A stretch of 24,085 nucleotides of DNA, from positions 205,797-229,881 of the forward strand of contig DCKE01000024.1 of assembly GCA_002320285.1 (NCBI GenBank), in the 5' to 3' direction. How positions within the stretch are numbered: the first letter of the stretch is position 1; each line of letters begins with the position of its first letter. This DNA is from Flavobacteriaceae bacterium UBA1682 (GTDB taxonomy: Bacteria; Bacteroidota; Bacteroidia; Flavobacteriales; Flavobacteriaceae). Below, piece after piece: positions 8,107 to 14,773 of the stretch. The notes under the pieces were generated by a model. That model ran no database searches, had not been told where the DNA came from, and saw only the letters and a program-made list of their open reading frames with translations. A program made the translations under genes and the position numbers.

Positions 8107-9795
8107 CTATCTAATTAATTTTTTATATTTCACACGTGTTGGAGCCACATCTCCAAAACGTTTTTTACGATTTTCCTCGTATTCAGAGAAGGATCCTTCA
8201 AAGAAATAAACCTGAGAATCGTTTTCGAACGCTAGAATATGCGTACAAACACGGTCTAAGAACCATCTATCGTGGGAAATGATTACTGCACAACCCGCAA
8301 AGTTATCCAAACCTTCTTCTAATGCACGTAGGGTATTAACGTCCAAGTCGTTGGTAGGCTCATCGAGTAATAATACGTTTCCTTCTTCCTTCAGCGTCAT
8401 GGCTAAGTGAAGGCGGTTACGCTCTCCACCAGACAAAGTGGCTACTTTTTTATTTTGATCGGATCCAGCGAAGTTAAAACGGCTTAAATACGCTCTGGAA
8501 TTGACTTGTCTACCTCCCATCATGATCAATTCCTGACCATCACAGAAATTCTCCCAGATTGTTTTCTCGGGATCAATATTGCTGTGCGATTGATCGACAT
8601 AAGCAATTTTAACCGTTTCTCCGATTTCGAATGAACCTGAATCTGGCTGCTGTTCATTCATAATCATTCTAAAAATAGTCGATTTACCAGCACCGTTAGG
8701 TCCGATAATTCCAACAATTCCAGCCTGTGGTAAAGTAAAGTTTAAATCTTCATATAACAATTTATCACCAAATGCTTTAGAAACGTGTTTGGCTTCGATA
8801 ACTTGTGTTCCTAAGCGGGGACCATTCGGAATGTATATTTCCAAGTTCTCTTCTAAGGATTTTTGATCTTCGTTTAATAATTTATCGTAATTCTGTAAAC
8901 GTGCTTTCTGTTTGGTTTGTCTTCCTTTTGCACCTTGACGCACCCAATCCAACTCGCGTTCTAAGTTTTTACGACGCTTAGAAGCTATTTTTTCCTCTTG
9001 TCTCAAACGGGTTGATTTTTGATCTAACCACGAGCTGTAGTTCCCTTTCCAAGGAATTCCCTCTCCTCGATCCAATTCTAAGATCCATCCAGCTACATTA
9101 TCCAAAAAGTATCGATCATGCGTTACTGCGATAACAGTACCCGGGTATTGTTGTAAATGCTGTTCTAACCACAATACCGATTCAGCATCCAAGTGGTTGG
9201 TAGGCTCATCCAGTAACAATACATCCGGTTGTTGTAATAACAACCTGCATAAGGCCACACGTCTGCGCTCTCCTCCTGATAGAATATTAATTGGAGTATC
9301 CGGCTCTGGAGTTCTTAATGCATCCATAGCTATTTCTAACTTGGTTTCCAATTCCCATCCTCCAGCTGCATCAATTTTATCTTGTAAAACCGCTTGCTGA
9401 TCCATCAGTTTCTGCATTTTATCTGCATCTTCATAAACTTCAGGAAGCCCAAACATATCATTGATTTTATTGAACTCTTCCAATACGGCTACTATCTCAG
9501 CCGCACCTTCTTTAACGATCTCAATAACCGTTTTGGTGTCGTCTAAAAGGGGTTCTTGTTCCAAATATCCAACCGTATATCCAGGAGCAAAAACCACATC
9601 TCCCTGATAGTTTTTATCAACTCCAGCAATAATCTTAAGCAAAGAAGACTTTCCCGAACCATTAAGTCCTAGAATACCAATTTTCGCTCCATAGAAAAAG
9701 CTCAAGTAAATATCTTTTAAGACTTGTTTATTGGTCGAAGAATAAGTTTTACTCAGCTTCGACATTGAAAAAATAACTTTTTTATCGTCTGACAT
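8107..9795 (-). CDS. ettA: Energy-dependent translational throttle protein EttA (ABC-F)
   Basis: This ABC-F ATPase binds the ribosomal E site and gates entry into elongation according to energy state. The 562 residues hold two ATPase domains and no membrane domain. The first has Walker A GLNGSGKS (43-50), signature LSGGERRR (172-179) and Walker B LLLDEPTNHLD (193-203). The second has GPNGAGKS (365-372), LSGGERNR (454-461) and LLLDEPTNDLD (475-485). The linker (about 245-325) carries the charged QEEKIASKRRKNLERELDWVRQG helix typical of EttA, and the arm segment sits at about 95-140. The start matches the usual EttA N terminus. A -7 element TAATTTTG (9866-9859, minus) gives a leader of about 60 bases; no -33 box is clear. 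Confidence 0.95.
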   Translation of the reverse strand: MSDDKKVIFSMSKLSKTYSSTNKQVLKDIYLSFFYGAKIGILGLNGSGKSSLLKIIAGVDKNYQGDVVFAPGYTVGYLEQEPLLDDTKTVIEIVKEGAAEIVAVLEEFNKINDMFGLPEVYEDADKMQKLMDQQAVLQDKIDAAGGWELETKLEIAMDALRTPEPDTPINILSGGERRRVALCRLLLQQPDVLLLDEPTNHLDAESVLWLEQHLQQYPGTVIAVTHDRYFLDNVAGWILELDRGEGIPWKGNYSSWLDQKSTRLRQEEKIASKRRKNLERELDWVRQGAKGRQTKQKARLQNYDKLLNEDQKSLEENLEIYIPNGPRLGTQVIEAKHVSKAFGDKLLYEDLNFTLPQAGIVGIIGPNGAGKSTIFRMIMNEQQPDSGSFEIGETVKIAYVDQSHSNIDPEKTIWENFCDGQELIMMGGRQVNSRAYLSRFNFAGSDQNKKVATLSGGERNRLHLAMTLKEEGNVLLLDEPTNDLDVNTLRALEEGLDNFAGCAVIISHDRWFLDRVCTHILAFENDSQVYFFEGSFSEYEENRKKRFGDVAPTRVKYKKLIR

Positions 9796-10178
9796 ACAAT
9801 GTTTGATTAGTTTTTAAGTGTTTTTTTAGATCCGTTTTACCCAACTTTTCCAAAAAATCAAAATTAATACATTATTTGCGATAAAAGAAATTTAAAGTTT
9901 TAATATAAGCGCAACGAGATCGAGGACACCTTTAGGTAGTGATTTTAGTCTTTGGCTTAAGTAGTTGCTTGCTATTTATGGAGGTGTTTTATTGGAAGCC
10001 TATTCTCTACGCAGAAGTTGATTTAATTTACTAGATAAATTTGTGCTAAAAGTATGTGACAGCAAATCAGTCCGTTAGGAATATTGAGAACTTCCACCAT
10101 TAAAATCTTGCAAAAAATACTGGTTTGAGTCTTGTTGAATCCCCTTTTTTTTAATTAAATTAGTCAAAAATCACATTT
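9796..10178. other. Gene-free stretch between divergent genes
   Basis: About 380 bases separate ettA from the 71-residue protein. Apart from the ettA -7 element at 9859-9866, I see no open frame, tRNA, recognisable riboswitch or strong hairpin. Bases about 9908-10020 contain G- and C-richer words unlike the flanking AT-rich spacer, which could mean a small RNA or a degenerate element; this cannot be decided by eye. Confidence 0.5.
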
Positions 10179-10394
10179 ATGGAATTCAGTCAAAAATTAA
10201 TTCTCGCCAATAATATTGTAGTTGAAAACACCAATGTCCACTTAAAGGACTCTGAAGGTGTTGATGAAATGATTATGCATATTGGAGATGTTGTTATCGC
10301 TGCCGTTTGGGCAGATCATGGTAAACTATTGGTAACCTTAGAAAATGGTACCATCAGAGTTTATCGCAATCATTTAGACTACGATATGATTTAA
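10179..10394 (+). CDS. Small hypothetical protein (71 aa)
   Basis: The 71-residue protein begins MEFSQKLILANNIVVEN and appears to form mostly beta strands (VVIAAVWADHGKLLVTLENGTIRVYRN). There is no signal peptide, membrane helix or cysteine. I do not recognise the family. Support for it being real comes from an ATG start, coding-like composition and its own well-formed terminator 13 bases after the stop. No Bacteroidota promoter is clear upstream. It faces the small membrane protein gene across the shared terminator. Confidence 0.65.
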   Translation: MEFSQKLILANNIVVENTNVHLKDSEGVDEMIMHIGDVVIAAVWADHGKLLVTLENGTIRVYRNHLDYDMI

Positions 10395-10406
10395 GTTCAA
10401 AACAAC

Positions 10407-10434
10407 AAAAAGATCGGTTTATCCGATCTTTTTT
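10407..10434. terminator. Bidirectional terminator
   Basis: AAAAAGATCGG (10407-10417) pairs with CCGATCTTTTT (10423-10433). It sits between the convergent 71-residue gene (+) and the CAL67264-like gene (-). Confidence 0.85.
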
Positions 10435-10457
10435 ATATGTTATTCTTTTTGACAAAA

Positions 10458-10646
10458 TTACACTCTTCCTTTGAGTGCACTAAAAACCCAGGCGTTGGCA
10501 AAGAAGCCTACTCCTACTGCAACAAATCCCCATCCCGCAACTTCGTTATATCTGAATATCCCTAAGGCTATTAAAATCACTCCCATCGCAATCATAATCA
10601 GTGTTGCCCAACCCAAAATTTTATTTTTATTCCATTTGTTACTCAT
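10458..10646 (-). CDS. CAL67264-type small membrane protein
   Basis: The 62-residue inner-membrane protein has two hydrophobic helices (residues about 11-30 and 37-55) joined by a short loop, FRYNEVAGWG. The C terminus, AWVFSALKGRV, is strongly like the small membrane proteins of Flavobacteriia that databases name after CAL67264. The function is unknown. It lies immediately downstream of holA on the same strand, with 11 bases between the holA stop and its ATG region, so it is probably cotranscribed with holA. The family name rests on recall and has not been searched. Confidence 0.8.
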   Translation of the reverse strand: MSNKWNKNKILGWATLIMIAMGVILIALGIFRYNEVAGWGFVAVGVGFFANAWVFSALKGRV

Positions 10647-10657
10647 GGTAAATTATA

Positions 10658-11662
10658 TTAATTAAAAATTTTAGCTAACATTTCTTTTAATAAATCTCCT
10701 TGTGGCATCGCTGATGCCCCAACTCCTTTGTTTTTTAAATCGATATCTTTTAGAATCGAGATGATTTGACTGACCTTCCGCATAGGATAATTTTTAAAAC
10801 CGATTTCGTAGTCTTTAAGCCCGTATTGACTGATTTTTAAATTCTTAACGACATTGGTAGCGGATTTGTCTTTCAATCCATGGTATAAAAGCAATTTAGA
10901 AAAATATGAATACACCAGACCTAAAGTTAGAACCAGAGGATTGTTTTTGGTATTCTGCGAAAAGTAATGTGCAATTTTATACGCCTTCAATTGATCGCGA
11001 TCAACTATGGCTTTGATCATTTCGAAATTATTAAAATCTTTGCTAATACCGATATTCCGCTCGACCACTTCGGCAGTTATTTCACTGCCTTTAGGTAAGA
11101 TAATCGTCAACTTATCGAGTTCGTTGGCAATTTTACTCAAATCCGTTCCTAAAAACTCCACTAACATTGCAGCGGCTTTGGGCTCGATGCTGTATCCCTT
11201 TCCGGAGATTACCCGTTTTAACCAAGCTTCAATTTGATATTCACGCAGTTTTTTACTCTCGTAAAGCACTCCTTTTTTCTGAATGTTTTTATATACTTTT
11301 TTGCGCTTGTCCAAGGTTTTGTATTTATAACAAAATACCAATACAGTGGTGGGTTGTAGATGTTCTAAATAATCGTCTAATTGATCAATAGTCCTAATCA
11401 GTTCCTGTGCCTCTTTTACAATAATTACCTGGCGTTCGGCCATTAAAGGAAATCGTTTGGCATTGGAAATAATCTCCTGCATACTGACATCTCTGCCGTA
11501 CAACACCATTTGATTAAAGCTCTTCTCCTCTTCATTTAAAATATTCTTTTCAATAAACTCAGATAACTTATCGATATAATACGGTTCTTCACCCATTAGA
11601 AAATAAACGGGTGCTATAGTTCCAGCTTTGATATCTTTTGTAATTTGTATTACCTGATCCAA
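10658..11662 (-). CDS. holA: DNA polymerase III subunit delta
   Basis: This is the clamp-loader delta subunit, which opens the beta sliding clamp. The 334 residues begin with DQVIQITKDIKAGTIAPVYFLMGEEPYYIDKL, the standard N-terminal strand and pseudo-Walker region. They continue with FNQMVLYGRDVS, RFPLMAERQVIIVKEAQEL and TTVLVFCYKYKTLDKR, and a C-terminal collar ends in PQGDLLKEMLAKIF. The length is normal. The start is unusual: the codon at the expected family start is TTG (11662-11660). No ATG exists between it and the upstream in-frame stop at about 11677-11675, and the next internal ATG would remove 23 conserved residues. It is divergent from the HsdR_N gene across 51 bases. Confidence 0.93.
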   Translation of the reverse strand: MDQVIQITKDIKAGTIAPVYFLMGEEPYYIDKLSEFIEKNILNEEEKSFNQMVLYGRDVSMQEIISNAKRFPLMAERQVIIVKEAQELIRTIDQLDDYLEHLQPTTVLVFCYKYKTLDKRKKVYKNIQKKGVLYESKKLREYQIEAWLKRVISGKGYSIEPKAAAMLVEFLGTDLSKIANELDKLTIILPKGSEITAEVVERNIGISKDFNNFEMIKAIVDRDQLKAYKIAHYFSQNTKNNPLVLTLGLVYSYFSKLLLYHGLKDKSATNVVKNLKISQYGLKDYEIGFKNYPMRKVSQIISILKDIDLKNKGVGASAMPQGDLLKEMLAKIFN

Positions 11663-11678
11663 AATATTTTTTGTTTAA

Positions 11679-11709
11679 TTGTTCTTTGTCATTAGAAAAA
11701 ATATCTTTG
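11679..11709 (+). promoter_or_regulatory. Bacteroidota-type promoter, probably giving a leaderless mRNA
   Basis: TTG (11679-11681) is followed after 20 bases by TATCTTTG (11702-11709), matching the TTG-N19-21-TAnnTTTG consensus. Only four bases separate the box from the ATG at 11714, so transcription should begin at or within a couple of bases of the start codon. Confidence 0.7.
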
Positions 11710-11713
11710 TGTT

Positions 11714-12166
11714 ATGCAAAAATTAAATTTTCCTTCATTTGAATTTCGCTTCAAAAATACTAAAAATAAGCTTGCTATTTTTGATATCATTCGGAAAAAG
11801 TTTATTCAGCTTACCCCTGAGGAATGGGTACGCCAACACATAGTTCACGATTTGATATTTAACAAAAATTACCCCGAACAATTGATCAATGTTGAAAAAG
11901 TGATAAAAATAAACGATCTAACTAAACGTTATGACGTCGTTGTTTTTAAGCCCAATGGGACTATTTATTTATTAATAGAATGTAAGGCACCACAGGTCAA
12001 AATTACTCAAAGTACCTTTGATCAAATTGCGCGGTACAATTTATTATTAAAGGCCGATTTACTTTACATTTCAAATGGATTAAATCATTACTATTGCCAG
12101 ATGGATTTTGAATTGGAAAAATATAATTTTTTGCCAGAACTTCCCCTATATCAATTAAAACAATAA
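11714..12166 (+). CDS. Stand-alone type I restriction R-protein N-terminal (HsdR_N-like) nuclease-fold protein
   Basis: The 150-residue protein is a single PD-(D/E)XK-fold domain like the N terminus of HsdR. Visible active-site elements are TPEEWVRQH with acidic E36/E37, RYDVVVF with D74, the LIECKAP strand with E89 and K91, and the QxxxY motif Q104-Y108. The catalytic set looks complete. There is no helicase portion, and no hsdM or hsdS is nearby, so this is not a restriction system. Its place next to holA and ahead of a glycosyltransferase is, to my knowledge, recurrent in Bacteroidota, which suggests a housekeeping or repair role (inference). The stop is 3 bases before the glycosyltransferase ATG, so the two are surely cotranscribed. 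Confidence 0.88.
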   Translation: MQKLNFPSFEFRFKNTKNKLAIFDIIRKKFIQLTPEEWVRQHIVHDLIFNKNYPEQLINVEKVIKINDLTKRYDVVVFKPNGTIYLLIECKAPQVKITQSTFDQIARYNLLLKADLLYISNGLNHYYCQMDFELEKYNFLPELPLYQLKQ

Positions 12167-12169
12167 ATA

Positions 12170-13165
12170 ATGTCAGATTTCGCTATAGTTATTTTAAATT
12201 GGAATGGTAAACAATTACTAGAACAGTTTTTGCCTTTCCTTATTAAATACTCCGTCGGCGCTACCATTTATGTAGCAGATAATGCCTCAACTGACGATTC
12301 CATCAGCTTTGTTAGAACTCATTTTCCATCGGTAAAAATTATAATAAATGACGACAACTATGGGTATGCAGCGGGTTATAATCGCGCCTTAGAAACAGTT
12401 ACTGAACCCTATTTAGCATTGGTGAATTCCGATATAGAAGTAACCGAAAATTGGTTATTCCCCATTAAAGAACTGTTTGATCAAAATCAGAAGATAACGA
12501 TCATTCAGCCAAAAATTCTCGATTTTAAGGATAAGTCTAAATTTGAGTATGCTGGCGCTGGAGGTGGATACATCGATCGATTTGGATTTCCATTTTGCCG
12601 GGGCAGAATCTTCGATACTGTGGAAGCTGATCTAGGTCAGTACAACGATAGTAGACCTGTTTTTTGGGCATCTGGAGCCTGTTTCTTTATACGCCGGATA
12701 GGCTTTGAGGAATTGAATGGTTTTGATGCTGATTTTTTTGCACATCAGGAGGAAATAGACCTGTGTTGGCGCGCAAGAAACCGTGGATTTGAAGTTTACT
12801 ATTGTGGGCAATCAACCGTATATCACGTAGGGGGTGCTACTTTGGATTACCAAAACCCGCGCAAGACCTATCTGAATTTTAGAAACTCATTGTTTATGTT
12901 GTTAAAAAACCTACCGCGGAAAAATTTATTTTTAATGATTTTTATACGTCTTTGTCTAGATGGTATGGCTGGAATTAAATTTTTATTTCAAGGAAATCCC
13001 AAGCATTGTCTTGCTGTCATACAAGCTCATTTTGACTTCTATAGGAAGGCTTCTTACTATTTTAAGAAAAGAGCCGGTAAGCAACAAGAGGACTATTACT
13101 ATTGTCAAAGCATCGCCAAGCAGTATTTTATAGAAAAAAAGAACTATTTCAAACAAATACTTTAA
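12170..13165 (+). CDS. Family 2 glycosyltransferase
   Basis: The 331-residue enzyme has a GT-A fold. ILNWNGKQLLEQFLP (8-22) and VADNASTDDS (35-44) bind the nucleotide sugar, NDDNYGYAAGYNRAL is at 60-74, and the metal-binding region LVNSDIEV is at 84-91. HQEEIDLCWRARNRGF and VYHVGGATLDYQ resemble rhamnosyltransferase-like GT2 enzymes that act on surface polysaccharide. The C-terminal third is basic and amphipathic, suggesting peripheral membrane association. No other polysaccharide genes are near, so the acceptor is unknown. It is translationally linked to the preceding HsdR_N gene (3-base gap). No clear terminator follows before the OmpA-like gene. Confidence 0.92.
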   Translation: MSDFAIVILNWNGKQLLEQFLPFLIKYSVGATIYVADNASTDDSISFVRTHFPSVKIIINDDNYGYAAGYNRALETVTEPYLALVNSDIEVTENWLFPIKELFDQNQKITIIQPKILDFKDKSKFEYAGAGGGYIDRFGFPFCRGRIFDTVEADLGQYNDSRPVFWASGACFFIRRIGFEELNGFDADFFAHQEEIDLCWRARNRGFEVYYCGQSTVYHVGGATLDYQNPRKTYLNFRNSLFMLLKNLPRKNLFLMIFIRLCLDGMAGIKFLFQGNPKHCLAVIQAHFDFYRKASYYFKKRAGKQQEDYYYCQSIAKQYFIEKKNYFKQIL

Positions 13166-13243
13166 CATTAGTTTCGTTTAAATTATTTTAATAATTGCAC
13201 AATTTTTGATAGATTAGCAACATATAACAAATCATTATTTATT

Positions 13244-14080
13244 ATGAAAAAAGTCATTTTAGGATTATCTATTTTGGCAATTACTTTAAGCTCTTGTGGG
13301 AGTCAAAAGAAAATTGCTGCTCTAGAAAGCAAGAACAAAGAGATTCAAGATTTATTGAATACTTGTACTATTAAATTAAATACGTGTTTAACGGAAAAAG
13401 AATCTTTAAAATCTCATGCTGATTTATTAAAAGAGACTAATGATAAGTTGTTAAACAATATGGGTAATCTAACTACTTTATCTTCTAAAGGAGCAGAAAA
13501 CTTAGAAAAATCATTAGAAAGCATGAAAGAGAAAGATCTTAGAATTTCACGTCTTCAAGATGCGGTTTCTAAGAAAGACTCTGTTACTTTAGCTTTGGTA
13601 ACCAGTTTGAAAAGAGAAGTTGGTTTTAATGATCCAGATATCGAAGTTAATGTTGAAAAAGGGGTTGTATTTATCTCTATTGCAGATAAATTACTTTTCA
13701 AAAGTGGAAGTTATGTAGTTAGCGACCGTGCTAAGGAAATTTTGGCTAAAGTAGCTAAGGTAGTAAATAGCAAGCCGGACTTCGAATGTATGGTTGAAGG
13801 ACACACAGATAATGTGCCTATCAAAAATGCGATGATGGAAGACAACTGGGATTTAAGTGTTAAAAGAGCTACTTCTATCACGAGAATTCTTCAGAATGAT
13901 TTAGGTGTTAAACCAGAACAATTAATCGCTGCTGGTAGAAGTTCTTATGTTCCTTTAGTTTCTAACGATACTCCAGAAAACAGACAAAAAAATAGAAGAA
14001 CTAGAATCATCATCATGCCTAGAATTGACCAATTCTATGATATGATTGAGAAAGAAATGAAAATTTTAGCAAAAAGCTAA
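13244..14080 (+). CDS. OmpA-family lipoprotein
   Basis: The 278-residue protein starts with a lipoprotein signal peptide, MKKVILGLSILAITLSSCGS, with the lipidated Cys at 18. Residues about 22-115 form a long coiled coil (AALESKNKEIQDLL and following). Residues about 150-265 are an OmpA-C peptidoglycan-binding domain with FKSGSYVVSDRAKEIL, VEGHTDNVPI, WDLSVKRATSI and NRRTRIIIMP. It should be anchored in a membrane, most likely the outer membrane, and tether it to the cell wall, as Pal-like proteins do. It has its own UTR of 78 bases after the glycosyltransferase gene and a strong terminator. Confidence 0.95.
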   Translation: MKKVILGLSILAITLSSCGSQKKIAALESKNKEIQDLLNTCTIKLNTCLTEKESLKSHADLLKETNDKLLNNMGNLTTLSSKGAENLEKSLESMKEKDLRISRLQDAVSKKDSVTLALVTSLKREVGFNDPDIEVNVEKGVVFISIADKLLFKSGSYVVSDRAKEILAKVAKVVNSKPDFECMVEGHTDNVPIKNAMMEDNWDLSVKRATSITRILQNDLGVKPEQLIAAGRSSYVPLVSNDTPENRQKNRRTRIIIMPRIDQFYDMIEKEMKILAKS

Positions 14081-14105
14081 ATCGACATTTAAATATATTT
14101 AAAGT

Positions 14106-14132
14106 AAAAGACCGTTTCGACGGTCTTTTTTT
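14106..14132 (+). terminator. Terminator of the OmpA-like gene
   Basis: AAAAGACCGT (14106-14115), loop TTCG, then ACGGTCTTTT (14120-14129) and more T residues. Confidence 0.9.
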
Positions 14133-14283
14133 ATGTCTCTTAACGATTTCTAGCGTTTATTGGCGCCTTACTGTCTTATTACATCACTATAGGTATCTAT
14201 GTCTCTAAGGTGCTTTAAAAACGCATAGAATGCAATACCTTGTTTGGACTGGATTTTAGAAAGCATTTGAAAAATTCCAATAA

Positions 14284-14315
14284 AAAAGGGCTTATACATT
14301 TGTATAAGCCCTTTT
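14284..14315 (-). terminator. Terminator of the CsbD gene
   Basis: AAAAGGGCTTATACA (14284-14298) pairs with TGTATAAGCCCTTTT (14301-14315). It lies immediately beyond the CsbD stop. The 150 bases between this and the OmpA terminator hold no gene; the 9-mer TATGTCTCT occurs there twice (about 14132 and 14198). Confidence 0.85.
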
Positions 14316-14319
14316 GTTA

Positions 14320-14514
14320 TTAATCTTCTTTCCAGTCTTTCAGTTCCTTCTCAATTTCTTCCCGGGTTCTGCCGCTTTTTTCTTGAATTTTTCCTACCAT
14401 TTCATCAAACTTTCCTTCAGCGAAAGCTTTGTCATCGTCAAACCATTCGCCATATTTTTGTTTAACAGCGCCTTTAATTCGATTCCATTTTCCTTCTATT
14501 TCTAATTTGTCCAT
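14320..14514 (-). CDS. CsbD-family stress protein
   Basis: The 64-residue, highly charged protein has the CsbD pattern: LEIEGKWNRIKGAVKQKYGEW (about 4-24), then FAEGKFDEMVGKIQEKSGRTREEIEKEL. CsbD proteins are small, soluble, poorly structured proteins often induced by general or osmotic stress; their activity is unknown. The length is typical. It has its own terminator and a 259-base upstream spacer in which I see no good -33/-7 pair. Confidence 0.92.
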   Translation of the reverse strand: MDKLEIEGKWNRIKGAVKQKYGEWFDDDKAFAEGKFDEMVGKIQEKSGRTREEIEKELKDWKED

Positions 14515-14699
14515 AATTGATAAGTATTGGGTTAGATTATAAATCTATTAAAAATATTTTAGATAAACTGCCAATTTAAAGTTAAAGCAAGAATGTTGTC
14601 TATGATTATCTCAGTAAAAAACTACATTATTATCAATAATATAGTTAGTGGTTGCAAATAATTAAGAGTTGATATGCCTGCTTAGTTGCTTAAAACAAC

Positions 14700-14733
14700 A
14701 AAGCAGTGATGCACTTGCGTTCATCACTGCTTT
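14700..14733 (-). terminator. Terminator of the S8 protease gene
   Basis: AAAGCAGTGATG (14700-14711) pairs with CATCACTGCTTT (14722-14733) around a 10-base loop. It is located 40 bases past the protease stop. Confidence 0.8.
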
Positions 14734-14773
14734 ATACTACATTGGTATGCTTAACTGTATGGAAGTTATGGTC

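Noticed and set aside
11714..12166. Type I restriction system or defence island
   Set aside because: Only the HsdR N-terminal fold is present. No helicase domain, hsdM, hsdS or other defence gene is nearby, and the neighbours are housekeeping genes.
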